This document shows, one piece after another, positions 14,265-22,214 of a DNA stretch of 34,283 bases. This DNA comes from DASZYF01 sp035545535. GTDB lineage: Bacteria; Actinomycetota; Actinomycetes; Mycobacteriales; CAJCIY01. The position numbers and the translations under genes are program-made. The notes under the pieces are model-generated. The model had not been told where the DNA came from and did not search any database. It saw nothing but the letters and a program-made list of their open reading frames with translations. How positions within the stretch are numbered: position 1 is the stretch's first letter; each line of letters begins with the position of its first letter. The stretch spans positions 1-34,283 of the forward strand of contig DASZYF010000013.1 of assembly GCA_035545535.1 (NCBI GenBank), in the 5' to 3' direction.

Positions 14265-14902
14265 ATGCGCTCGCCGGTGACGATGACGACGACCCGGCGC
14301 GCGACCGACACGGCGTGGTCCGCGAACCGCTCGTAGTAGCGGCCGACGAGCGTCACGTCGATCGCGGTCTCGATGCCGCCCGCGTACGAAGGCGAGAGCA
14401 GCGCGGTGAACAGGTTGCGGTGCAGCCCGTCCATCACGTCGTCGTCGCGCTCGAGCTCGGCCGCCTTGGCGACGTCGCGGGTGGCGATGACGTCGCCGGC
14501 CTTCGCGACGATGTTGACCGCGACCTCGCCCATCTCGCGGATCCCGGCGCGCAGCTCAGGCGGGATCGCGCTCGCGGGGTAGCGGCGGCGGGCCACCTTC
14601 GCGATGTGGAGGGCCAGGTCACCCATTCGCTCGAGGTCGGCGACCATGCGCAGGGCGTTGACGATGAGGCGCAGGTCGCTGGCCACCGGGCCCTGACGGG
14701 CGAGCAGCTCGATCGCCCGCTCCTCGACCTCGCGGTAGAGCTGGTCGACCGTGAGGTCGTCACTGATGACGCCCTCGGCGGTCTGCAGGTTCGCGTCGAG
14801 GAGAGCGGTCGTCGCCCGAGACATCGCCGAACCGACCAGCTTCGTCATCTCCACCAGGGAGTCGACGATGCCGTCGAGCTCGGCGCGGAACGCCTCGCGC
14901 AA
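14255..14902 (-). CDS. phoU: PhoU phosphate-signalling regulator
   Basis: A 215-residue all-helical protein made of two three-helix PhoU repeats. Typical blocks: REAFRAELDGIVDSLVEMTK at the start, VASDLRLIVNALRMVADLER with MGDLALHIAKVARRR in repeat one, and VTLVGRYYERFADHAVSVAR in repeat two, carrying the ExxxD metal-binding pattern. PhoU dampens phosphate uptake and links the Pst transporter to the phosphate sensor kinase. The start is a TTG at 14902 with GGGGAGG 5 bases upstream; this gives exactly the family length, whereas no ATG or GTG fits. It is divergent from senX3-regX3, with a PHO box between. Confidence 0.95.
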   Translation of the reverse strand: MREAFRAELDGIVDSLVEMTKLVGSAMSRATTALLDANLQTAEGVISDDLTVDQLYREVEERAIELLARQGPVASDLRLIVNALRMVADLERMGDLALHIAKVARRRYPASAIPPELRAGIREMGEVAVNIVAKAGDVIATRDVAKAAELERDDDVMDGLHRNLFTALLSPSYAGGIETAIDVTLVGRYYERFADHAVSVARRVVVIVTGERIPA

Positions 14903-15035
14903 GACGACCTCCCCGCGTGTCTGGTCAGGTACCGCTGCCACGGTCTGCCTCCAACACTCCCACGCGGGCGCTCGGAGCGCCTCCGCAACACATGGAGCAG
15001 AGACGATCACGGTCCGTGACTCCGTACGGCCCCCC

Positions 15036-15079
15036 GTGGGGTGAACGGGGCCCGAACGCTCGCTGAACGGTTCATGACC
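15036..15079. promoter_or_regulatory. PHO box: 11-bp direct repeats between phoU and senX3
   Basis: On the minus strand GTTCA, GTTCG and GTTCA begin at exactly 11-base steps (TGAAC/CGAAC/TGAAC on the plus strand at 15042, 15053, 15064). A fourth degenerate unit, TGACC, starts at 15075. This matches the 11-nt direct-repeat-unit PHO boxes bound by PhoP/RegX3-type regulators. The GTTCA orientation points towards phoU. Confidence 0.75.
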
Positions 15080-15127
15080 GCGGCCGCGCGGGGTCCTTCC
15101 CGTGCGGGGACGGGGCCCGCGCGCCCC

Positions 15128-15133
15128 TACATT
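15128..15133 (+). promoter_or_regulatory. -10 hexamer of senX3
   Basis: TACATT ends 6 bases before the GTG at 15140. GGAG between them (15134-15137) could also serve a GTG at 15143. The PHO box edge is about 60 bases upstream of the predicted transcription start. Confidence 0.5.
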
Positions 15134-15139
15134 GGAGAC

Positions 15140-16312
15140 GTGGTGGAGCTCGCCACGGTGCCCACGGGGACCGATGCGCAGACCGTGGCGGCCGCGTTGC
15201 CCGCGGCGCACACGGTGGCGTCCCTGTCGACCGCCGTCGTCGAGGCGATGAGCGTCGGCGTCGTGGTCCTCGACGCCCACGACCGCGTCGTGCTCGCCAA
15301 CCCCGCCGCGGTCGAGATGAACGCGGCCGCCCCGGCCACCGACGGCACCCTGGCCGCCGTCCCGGATCTCCTGCAGCTGGCCCGCACCTGCCGGTTGAGC
15401 GACAAGGACGGCGAGGCCGAGCTGCGGCTGCCGCGGCCGGTCCCCGCACCGCTGCGCCGCGCCCCGCGCGACCTCGAGGCCCGCGCGGCCCGGGTCATCG
15501 CGCGGCCGGTCGGCACCGACGGCACCGTCGCGCTGCTGCTCGAGGACCTCACCGAGCAGATGCGGGTCGACGCCGTCCGCCGCGACTTCGTCGCCAACGT
15601 GAGCCATGAGCTCAAGACGCCGGTCGGGGCGCTGCAGCTGCTCGCGGAGACCATCGCCGAGTGCAGCGACGACCCCGAGACGGTCCGCCGCTTCGCGGCC
15701 CGCATGTCCACCGAGAGCCAGCGGCTCTCGATGCTCGTGCAGGAGCTCATCGACCTGTCCCGCCTGCAGGGCGCCGAGCCGATGGCCGGGCAGGACGAGA
15801 TCGTCCTCGCCGTCGTCGCCGCCGAGGCCGTCGACCGCGTCCGCCTCGCCGCGGATGCGAAGGAGATCCAGGTCTCCGTCACCGCCGATCCCGCGATCGT
15901 CGTGCCGGGTGACATGCGTCAGCTCGTCATGGCCGTGAGCAACCTGCTCGAGAACGCCATCGCGTACTCGCCGCCGCGCACGAACGTGAAGATCACGGTC
16001 CAGCGCCGCGATGACGCCGTCGAGCTGCTCGTCCAGGACGAGGGCATCGGCATCCCGAAGAAGCATCAGGAGCGCATCTTCGAGCGCTTCTTCCGCGTCG
16101 ACCCGGCCCGCTCCCGCATGACCGGCGGTACCGGCCTCGGCCTGTCGATCGTCAAGCACGTCGCCACCAACCACGGCGGGCTCGTGTCCGTGTGGTCGGT
16201 CGAGGGCGCGGGCTCGACCTTCACGCTCAGCCTTCCGAGCCGCGCGACGTGGTCCGGAACAACGCAGCACGACGACGCCGACAGCGTGCTTTCCGACGAG
16301 GAGAACGGGTGA
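15140..16312 (+). CDS. senX3: SenX3-type phosphate sensor histidine kinase lacking membrane helices
   Basis: A 390-residue histidine kinase. A PAS-like domain comes first (AVVEAMSVGVVVLDAHDRVV with LANPAAVEMN, residues ~25-60), then the DHp helix RRDFVANVSHELKTPVGALQ with phospho-accepting His156. The ATPase domain carries LLENAIAYSPP (N box), DEGIGIP (G1), IFERFFRVDPARSR (F box) and GGTGLGLSIVKHV (G2). The sequence from VRRDFVANVSHELKTPVGA onward closely follows mycobacterial SenX3. Unlike SenX3 of M. tuberculosis, no hydrophobic N-terminal segment is present; the region before the PAS domain is only about 25 polar/Ala residues. The GTG at 15140 follows TACATT by 6 bases; 15143 is an alternative. 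It overlaps regX3 (GTGA). Confidence 0.92.
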   Translation: MVELATVPTGTDAQTVAAALPAAHTVASLSTAVVEAMSVGVVVLDAHDRVVLANPAAVEMNAAAPATDGTLAAVPDLLQLARTCRLSDKDGEAELRLPRPVPAPLRRAPRDLEARAARVIARPVGTDGTVALLLEDLTEQMRVDAVRRDFVANVSHELKTPVGALQLLAETIAECSDDPETVRRFAARMSTESQRLSMLVQELIDLSRLQGAEPMAGQDEIVLAVVAAEAVDRVRLAADAKEIQVSVTADPAIVVPGDMRQLVMAVSNLLENAIAYSPPRTNVKITVQRRDDAVELLVQDEGIGIPKKHQERIFERFFRVDPARSRMTGGTGLGLSIVKHVATNHGGLVSVWSVEGAGSTFTLSLPSRATWSGTTQHDDADSVLSDEENG

Positions 16313-16989
16313 CCCGCCTACTGGTGGTCGAGGACGAGGAGTCCTTCCAGGACGCCCTCTCCCACATGCTGCGCCGGGAGGGCTACGAGGTGGCCGTCGC
16401 GGGAACCGGCCCCGACGCGCTGCACGAGTTCGAGCGCAACGGCGCGGACCTCGTCCTGCTCGACCTCATGCTGCCCGGACTGTCCGGCACCGAGGTCTGC
16501 CGCACGCTGCGCCAGCGCTCGTCGGTGCCGGTCATCATGCTGACCGCGCGCGACAGCGAGGTGGACAAGGTCGTCGGGCTGGAGCTCGGCGCCGACGACT
16601 ACGTGACGAAGCCGTTCAGCGCCCGCGAGCTCGTGGCCCGCATCAAGGCCGTGCTGCGGCGGCGCGGTGAGGGCGAGGAGCTTCTCCCGCCGACGCTCGA
16701 GGCCGGCCCGGTCCGCATGGACGTCGACCGGCACATGGTCAGTGTGCGTGGCGACACGATCTCGTTGCCGCTCAAGGAGTTCGAGCTGCTCGAGCTGCTG
16801 CTGCGCAACGCCGGGCGCGTGCTCACCCGTGGCCAGCTCATCGACCGCGTGTGGGGCGCCGACTACGTCGGTGACACGAAGACGCTCGACGTGCACGTGA
16901 AGCGCCTGCGCGCGAAGGTCGAGGAGGAGCCGAGCAACCCGCGGCACCTCGTGACCGTGCGCGGGCTCGGCTACAAGTTCGAGAGCTGA
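16309..16989 (+). CDS. regX3: RegX3/PhoP-type response regulator
   Basis: A 226-residue OmpR/PhoB-family regulator. The receiver has LLVVEDEESF (acidic pocket), phospho-accepting Asp52 in LVLLDLMLPGLSG, Thr in VIMLTARD and Lys in GADDYVTKPFSARELVARIK. The C-terminal winged helix runs over about residues 130-226: ISLPLKEFELLELLLRNAGR, LTRGQLIDRVWGADY, TLDVHVKRLRAKVEEEP and VTVRGLGYKFES. The GTG overlaps the senX3 stop in GTGA and has GAGGAG upstream. It would be phosphorylated by SenX3 under phosphate limitation and bind direct-repeat PHO boxes, including the one at 15036-15079. Confidence 0.96.
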   Translation: MTRLLVVEDEESFQDALSHMLRREGYEVAVAGTGPDALHEFERNGADLVLLDLMLPGLSGTEVCRTLRQRSSVPVIMLTARDSEVDKVVGLELGADDYVTKPFSARELVARIKAVLRRRGEGEELLPPTLEAGPVRMDVDRHMVSVRGDTISLPLKEFELLELLLRNAGRVLTRGQLIDRVWGADYVGDTKTLDVHVKRLRAKVEEEPSNPRHLVTVRGLGYKFES

Positions 16990-17005
16990 CCCGGCCGGTG
17001 CACCG

Positions 17006-20000
17006 CTAGCTGACGGCGAGGTCGCTGCCGATCCGAGGGACGCCGAGCCACGGGAAGGCCTCCTCGATCGGCACGGGCCGACCGATGTGGTAGCCCTGCG
17101 CGTGGTGAACGCCGAGCTCGGCGAGCAGGTCGAGCGTCTGCGCGTCCTCGACGAACTCGGCCGTGACGGTCATCCGCATCTCACGGGCGACGCGCACGAT
17201 CGCGTCGACGACGATCTGGTCCTCACGGCGGTGCGCGAGCTCGACGACGAAGTCGCCGTCGATCTTGAGGTGCTCGAACGGCAGGTGCTTGAGGTAGTGG
17301 AAGGACCCGTAGCCCGCCCCGAAGTCGTCGAGCGCGAGGGCGATCCCGAGACCCGAGAGCCGGGCTGCGAACTCGCGCGCGCCGGCCAGATCGCTGATGG
17401 CGGCCGTCTCGGTCACCTCGAACAGTGGCTGGGCGGCGCTGCGCGGCAGCGTGGCGGCCTCGGACTCGAGCAGCTCGAGCAGTGCGGCGTCACCGATGGA
17501 GGAGCCGGACAGGTTCGCGGCCAGTGCGATCTGCTCGCCGGACTCCGCCGCCGCGCGCAGCAGCGCGAACGTGCGGCGCACGACCCAGCGGTCGATCGCG
17601 GTGACGAGGCCGTTGCGCTCGGCCTCCGGCAGGAACGCGCCCGGCGCGATGAGCCGACCGTCGTCGCCGATGAGGCGGAGCAGGAGCTCGTGCCGGCCCA
17701 CCTCTCCGGTGTGCAGGTCGAGGATCGGTTGAGCGTGCAGCACGAAGCGGTCGGTGGCGAGCGCGTCGCGCAGCGCGTCGAGGCGGGACGCGCGCCCCTT
17801 GAGGAGCTGCTGCTGCGGGTCGGACCAGGACGCGACGCACACGCGGTCGCGGCCGCGCTCCTTCGCGTCGTACATGGCGACGTCGGCGTCGACGAGCAGC
17901 TGGGTGCGCGCACCACCGGGAGCGACGGCGATGCCGGCCGACGCGGTGACCCGCACGCGGCGCCCGTGCGACAGCACGACGAGCTCGCGCACGCCGTCCA
18001 CGAGCGTCTGCGCGACGACCCGCGCCCGGACGGCGTCGCCGTCGTCGAGCAGGAGCGCGAACTCGTCGCCACCGAGGCGGGCGGCGACGTCGCTCGGACC
18101 GGCCTTGTCGGCGAGGAGCGCGCCGACCTGACGAAGCACCTCGTCGCCCACGGTGTGGCCGCGGCTGTCGTTGATGTCCTTGAAGTTGTCGAGGTCGACC
18201 ACCACCAGCGCGCTGGCGGCGCCGTCGCGCCGCTCGAGGCCGTCCCGCACGAGCGCCGCCTCCAGCGCGCGACGGTTGCGCAGTCCGGTGAGCGGATCGC
18301 GGTCGGCCAGCCACTGCAGATGGTCGCGTGAGAGCCGCATCTGCTCCCGCGCGGCGTCGAGCGAGTCGGCCGCCCGTGCGATCTCGTCCTGCATCGAGTT
18401 GAACGAGTCGGCCATCTCGCGCACCTGGTCGCGGCCGGGCACGATGACGCGCTCCACCTCGATCCGCGCCCGCGCCGCGTCGAGGTCGCCGGCGCCGAGC
18501 GCGCTCATCGCGCGGGTGAAGTCGCCCAGGGTGCCGCGGGCGAGACGCCGCGCACCCATCGCGACCTGCGTGATGCCGTGGCCGATCATCCCCGGGAGCA
18601 CGAGGCCGACCGTGATGGTGAGCAGCGCGACGAGCACGAACAGGTCGGACAGCACGACGACCAGGGCTTCCCGGCCCTGGTCGATCTTCTGCACAGCGAT
18701 GAGGTAGCCCGCGCCGTCGAGGGCGAGCACGGCGAGCATCGAGCCGGTCAGCTTCGCGTGCAGCGACGTGTACTCCGAGCGCGGCTGCCCGCTGCGGATG
18801 CGGTCGGTCCAGCGGCGCCACCAGTACAGCGCGGACGCCGCGTAGCAGAGCCCGATGCCGAGGAGCACGGTGGGGAGGCCGAACTGCTCGAAGCCGAGGA
18901 CGGTCGACACGAGCCACACGCCGGCGGCGAGCACCCCGAGCACGATCGTCCCGCGCGGCGCGCGCCAGGGCCGTTCGCGGTCGGGCTCGTGCCGGCGCAG
19001 CAGGAACACCGCGATGTTCGGGAGCGCGATGCCGATCAGGTAGGCGAGGTTGGCGGCCGCGATGAGCCACACCGGGTCGCCGATGATGAGGAACGTGATC
19101 GCGCACGCCGCGGTCAGCATGGTGGCGAACCACGGGGCGTCGTGGCGGTTGCGGCGCGCGAGCATCCGCGGCACCAGCCCGTCCTCGGACAGCTGCGCCA
19201 TGGTGCGGGCGGCGCCGGCCAGCGGCTGCAGGGTGCCGTGCAGCATGTTCGTCACGAGGAACGCGGTCGCGGCGCCCTTCGCGAGCCCGCCGAACAGCGG
19301 TGCGAACGTCGGACCGAGTGCGCCCGCGACGAGCTGCTCGCCGTTGCCCGCGAGCCCGGTGGGACCGATGACGCCGAGCCACACGACCGGGATCGCGATG
19401 AAGTAGATGCTCGCCGTCGCGCCGCTGGCGAAGATCGCGCGCGGCACGTTGCGCACGGGATCCTTCGTCTCACCGACGTGGCACGTGGCCGCTTCGAAGG
19501 CCGGCGCGGCGAAGCCGATGAGGTAGAGCCCGGCCATCGCGCTGGTGACGGTTCCCCACGGCCCGTGGAACGCGGGGATCAGGTGGAACGTGAACGCCTG
19601 GTGCCAGTCGGCGCGACCGGACCACGCCGGGCCGACCGTCGACACGACTGCGAGCGTGAAGGAGAGCGCGCCGATCGCGGTGGCGACGCGGGTGGCCCAG
19701 ATGACGCCGCAGAGGTTCAGTGCGGTGAACAGCAGCACGATCACGCAGGCCATCACCGTCACGGGGATCGCGGACAGCGTCCACGCGTGCAGCGCGTGCG
19801 ACGCCAGCAGCGCCGTGAGCCCGCACGTGGGCACCCAGCCCCACCAGTAGCAGACGCCGGTCAGGTTCGCGAGCACCGGTGAGTACGGGCGGAACGCCTC
19901 CGCGCACGTGGCCGAGATGCCGCCGACCCGGTCGGGCCACATCAGCACCAGCTCGGTCCAGCCCGGCGCCGCCATCCATGCGAGCAGGAGCCCGATGGCC

Positions 20001-20263
20001 AGCAGCGGGACGGCCGCGGTGCCTTGTGCGACGACCAGTGCCGACACGAGGAAGAGGCTCTGGTTGCTCCCGCCCAGCGCGAGCGCGGTGGTGCCGACCC
20101 AGCCGATCCGGCGCGGGTGCGGGGAGCGGCGTCCCGGCGCCGCGTCACGCACGGTCGAGTGATCGGCGGAGTGATCGGTCGAGTGATCGGTCGGAGCGTC
20201 GTCGACGGGCAGGCGCGGGGCAGGCAGAGCCGCCCGCACCGTGCTGGCGAGGCTCACGCGCAC
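17006..20263 (-). CDS. APC permease-HAMP-GGDEF-EAL fusion protein
   Basis: One continuous 1085-residue frame. Residues ~1-52: polar tail with a TDHS/ADHS repeat. Residues ~55-490: an APC-superfamily amino-acid permease-like unit with about 12 hydrophobic helices, including ALALGGSNQSLFLVSALVVA as unwound TM1 and LYLIGFAAPAFEAATCHVGE as TM6. Residues ~505-560: two further helices with a short loop. Residues ~560-650: HAMP-like linker (FNSMQDEIARAADSL). Residues ~650-810: diguanylate cyclase with DPLTGLRNRR (Asp656), VVDLDNFKDIND and intact GGDEF at 731-735; the I-site Arg is Gly. Residues ~835-1075: EAL phosphodiesterase with E859LL for EAL, NLSGSSI, FEVTET, Asp979-Asp980 in LALDDFGAGYG, Lys1000 in LKIDG, AEFVED and AQGYHIGRP, so catalytic residues look complete. 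It converges on regX3. A transported or bound ligand probably tunes c-di-GMP. Confidence 0.93.
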   Translation of the reverse strand: MRVSLASTVRAALPAPRLPVDDAPTDHSTDHSADHSTVRDAAPGRRSPHPRRIGWVGTTALALGGSNQSLFLVSALVVAQGTAAVPLLAIGLLLAWMAAPGWTELVLMWPDRVGGISATCAEAFRPYSPVLANLTGVCYWWGWVPTCGLTALLASHALHAWTLSAIPVTVMACVIVLLFTALNLCGVIWATRVATAIGALSFTLAVVSTVGPAWSGRADWHQAFTFHLIPAFHGPWGTVTSAMAGLYLIGFAAPAFEAATCHVGETKDPVRNVPRAIFASGATASIYFIAIPVVWLGVIGPTGLAGNGEQLVAGALGPTFAPLFGGLAKGAATAFLVTNMLHGTLQPLAGAARTMAQLSEDGLVPRMLARRNRHDAPWFATMLTAACAITFLIIGDPVWLIAAANLAYLIGIALPNIAVFLLRRHEPDRERPWRAPRGTIVLGVLAAGVWLVSTVLGFEQFGLPTVLLGIGLCYAASALYWWRRWTDRIRSGQPRSEYTSLHAKLTGSMLAVLALDGAGYLIAVQKIDQGREALVVVLSDLFVLVALLTITVGLVLPGMIGHGITQVAMGARRLARGTLGDFTRAMSALGAGDLDAARARIEVERVIVPGRDQVREMADSFNSMQDEIARAADSLDAAREQMRLSRDHLQWLADRDPLTGLRNRRALEAALVRDGLERRDGAASALVVVDLDNFKDINDSRGHTVGDEVLRQVGALLADKAGPSDVAARLGGDEFALLLDDGDAVRARVVAQTLVDGVRELVVLSHGRRVRVTASAGIAVAPGGARTQLLVDADVAMYDAKERGRDRVCVASWSDPQQQLLKGRASRLDALRDALATDRFVLHAQPILDLHTGEVGRHELLLRLIGDDGRLIAPGAFLPEAERNGLVTAIDRWVVRRTFALLRAAAESGEQIALAANLSGSSIGDAALLELLESEAATLPRSAAQPLFEVTETAAISDLAGAREFAARLSGLGIALALDDFGAGYGSFHYLKHLPFEHLKIDGDFVVELAHRREDQIVVDAIVRVAREMRMTVTAEFVEDAQTLDLLAELGVHHAQGYHIGRPVPIEEAFPWLGVPRIGSDLAVS
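20157..20192 (-). repeat. 12-bp in-frame tandem repeat (DHST/DHSA)3
   Basis: Units GAGTGATCGGCG (20157-20168) and two copies of GAGTGATCGGTC (20169-20180, 20181-20192) lie in the polar N-terminal tail of the permease-GGDEF-EAL fusion. On the minus strand they read as repeated (T/A)DHS. Confidence 0.9.
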
Positions 20264-20355
20264 AGCATCGGCGGCCCCGGCCCGATCTTCATGACTCGAC
20301 CGGGTGGTGCCCTACCGCCCGTCGGGATGTAGACGCCCGGGTGGCGTGCGTGCTC

Positions 20356-21153
20356 TCAGGCGGGGTTCGACGTCCCGGCCGGGTGCGGCGCGGCCAGGCC
20401 GGTCGCCTCACGGATCGCGAGCAGGCGCGCGAGCTCGTCGTAGGCCTTCTGACCGATGAGTGCGACCAGCTCGGGCGCGTTGCTCCGGTAGACGGGCTCG
20501 GCGCCGATGTGGGCCGACGGCGAGCTGGTGCAGTACCAGTTCAGGTCCTCGCCGCCCGGGCCCCACTGCCTCCGGTCGTACTCGGAGATGATCGTGGTGC
20601 GCACCTCGCGCTCGTCGACCGTCGTGCGGTCCTCGTAGTCGCGCCACATGGGCAGCTGCCAGCAGACGTCCGGCTTGAGCTCCAGCGGGTGCTTCCCGAT
20701 CTTCAGAGCGAACCCGTGCAACGAGCAGCCGGCGCCGCCGGGGTGGCCGGGCCGGTTCAGGAAGATGCACGCGCCGTCGTAGAGGCGGGTGCGGTTGCGC
20801 TGCTCGCCGTGCGCGTCGTCGAGCTCGACCACGTCCTTGCCGTTCTTGCCCTGCTTGCGGAGCTGCCAGTCCTCGGCGGTCATCTGGCGGGCGTACTCCT
20901 TCACCCGCTTCTCGTCCTTCTTGTCGGAGAAGAACGCGCCGTGCGAGCAGCACCCGTCGTCGGCGCGGCCCTTGACCACGCCCTTGCAGCCGCTGCCGAA
21001 GATGCACGTCCAACGCGAGAGCAGCCAGGTGACGTCGGCGCGGATCTCGTGGTCCGGCTCGTCGGGGTCCGGGAACGTGATCCACTCTCGCGGGAAGTTG
21101 AGATCCACGATCTCGTCGGTCTTGCGCGCCTTGCCTCCGGTCTTCGCAGCCAC
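20356..21153 (-). CDS. Cysteine-rich conserved protein, YkgJ/DUF3109-like
   Basis: A 265-residue soluble protein with no membrane helix or signal. Its cysteines fall in a metal-site pattern: Cys50, Cys56, Cys68, Cys69 with His71 (CIFGSGCKG ... GCCSHGAFF), then Cys129, Cys143, His146 and Cys164 (GACIFLNRPG, GCSLHGFALKIG, KPDVCWQLP). The CC pair and the C..LH....KP..C..LP order recall the YkgJ/UPF0153 and DUF3109 families, thought to bind Zn or Fe-S; I cannot decide between them. The N-terminus is basic (AAKTGGKARKTDE). It is divergent from the Ppx/GppA gene with about 87 bases between, so shared control is possible. Function unknown. Confidence 0.75.
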   Translation of the reverse strand: MAAKTGGKARKTDEIVDLNFPREWITFPDPDEPDHEIRADVTWLLSRWTCIFGSGCKGVVKGRADDGCCSHGAFFSDKKDEKRVKEYARQMTAEDWQLRKQGKNGKDVVELDDAHGEQRNRTRLYDGACIFLNRPGHPGGAGCSLHGFALKIGKHPLELKPDVCWQLPMWRDYEDRTTVDEREVRTTIISEYDRRQWGPGGEDLNWYCTSSPSAHIGAEPVYRSNAPELVALIGQKAYDELARLLAIREATGLAAPHPAGTSNPA

Positions 21154-21227
21154 GGGCGAACCGTAGTCGGCGCGTGTGAACAGACGTCAGTCAAACGCCG
21201 ATGGCACCGCCGATCGCACCGATGATC

Positions 21228-21233
21228 TAGCGT
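21228..21233 (+). promoter_or_regulatory. -10 hexamer of leaderless Ppx/GppA gene
   Basis: TAGCGT ends 7 bases before the GTG at 21241, with no ribosome site in the gap apart from a poorly placed GAGG. Confidence 0.5.
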
Positions 21234-21240
21234 CGAGGCC

Positions 21241-22179
21241 GTGCGGCTCGGTGTCCTCGACGTGGGCTCCAACACCGTGCACCTGCTCGTCGTCGACGCG
21301 CACCCGGGAGCGCCGCCGCTGCCGTTCGCGTCGCACAAGGCCGAGCTGCGGCTCGCCGAGCTGCTCGACGGCGACGGTGCGCTGTCCGGCCACGGAGCCG
21401 AGCGGCTCGTCGCCACCGTGGGCCATGCCCGGGACGAGGCCGAGGCGGCGCACACCGAAGACCTCGTCGCGTTCGCGACGAGCGCCGTCCGGGACGCCTC
21501 CAACAGCACCGAGGTCATCGCACGGGTGCGGGACGAGACCGGCGTCGACCTCGAGGTCCTGCCGGGCGAGGCCGAGGCCCGGCTGACGTTCCTCGCGGTG
21601 CGCCGCTGGTGTGGCTGGAGCTCGGGCCGGCTCTGGGTCCTCGACATCGGCGGCGGTTCGCTCGAGGTCGCCGCCGGCACCGAGGAGGAGCCGGCGTTCG
21701 CGATGTCGCTGCCGCTCGGCGCCGGCCGGCTCACCCGCGACTGGTTCGACCGTGACGTGCCGCGCAAGTCGCAGGTCGCCGCGCTGCGCGAGCACCTGCG
21801 ATCGGAGGTGGCCTCGGTCGCGCCGGGGCTGCACGGCGCCGGGGAGCCGGACCGCGTCGTCGCCACGAGCAAGACGTTCCGCTCGCTGGCGCGCATCACC
21901 GGCGCGGCCGGCTACTCGCGGGGCCCGTTCGTCCGCCGTCCGCTGCGGCGGGACGCGCTCGCGGACTGGGTGCCGCGGCTCGCGCAGATGTCGACCGAGC
22001 AGCGGGCGACCCTGCCCGGCGTGTCACCGAGCAGGGCGGGCCAGCTGGTCGCCGGCGCGTTGGTCGCCGAGGTGGCCATGGACGTCCTCGGCATCGAGGA
22101 GCTCGACGTGTGCCCCTGGGCCCTGCGCGAAGGCGTCATCCTGCGACGGCTCGACTGGCTCGCCGAGCAGTACGCCTGA
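21241..22179 (+). CDS. Ppx/GppA family exopolyphosphatase-type phosphatase (Rv0496-like)
   Basis: A 312-residue member of the ASKHA-fold Ppx/GppA family, matching the short actinobacterial type (Rv0496) without the C-terminal HD domain of E. coli Ppx. Motifs: LGVLDVGSNTVHLLVVDA (phosphate 1 loop), FATSAVRDASNS, LPGEAEARLTF with the catalytic-type Glu, WVLDIGGGSLEVAAG (phosphate 2 loop) and CPWALREGVILRRLDWLAEQ at the C-terminus. The family removes terminal phosphate from polyphosphate or from (p)ppGpp precursors. Near phoU/senX3-regX3, a role in phosphate or stringent-response balance fits. The GTG start is set by the upstream hexamer and the conserved start MRLGVLDVGSNT. Confidence 0.93.
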   Translation: MRLGVLDVGSNTVHLLVVDAHPGAPPLPFASHKAELRLAELLDGDGALSGHGAERLVATVGHARDEAEAAHTEDLVAFATSAVRDASNSTEVIARVRDETGVDLEVLPGEAEARLTFLAVRRWCGWSSGRLWVLDIGGGSLEVAAGTEEEPAFAMSLPLGAGRLTRDWFDRDVPRKSQVAALREHLRSEVASVAPGLHGAGEPDRVVATSKTFRSLARITGAAGYSRGPFVRRPLRRDALADWVPRLAQMSTEQRATLPGVSPSRAGQLVAGALVAEVAMDVLGIEELDVCPWALREGVILRRLDWLAEQYA

Positions 22180-22202
22180 GCGTTCGCCGCGGTGCGGCGA
22201 CG

Positions 22203-22208
22203 TAGCCT
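22203..22208 (+). promoter_or_regulatory. -10 hexamer of leaderless sugar isomerase-like gene
   Basis: TAGCCT ends 6 bases before the GTG at 22215, giving a start independent of the Ppx/GppA gene 35 bases upstream. Confidence 0.45.
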
Positions 22209-22214
22209 GACCCC

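Noticed and set aside
15041..15139. Upstream in-frame extension of senX3 that might supply membrane helices
   Set aside because: The extra residues are polar and basic (ARGPSRAGTGPARP) and overlap the PHO box; no hydrophobic helix results.
14903..16270. Long open minus-strand frame continuous with phoU through senX3
   Set aside because: It is an antisense shadow typical of GC-rich DNA; senX3 motifs read clearly on the plus strand and phoU has a good ribosome site at its TTG.
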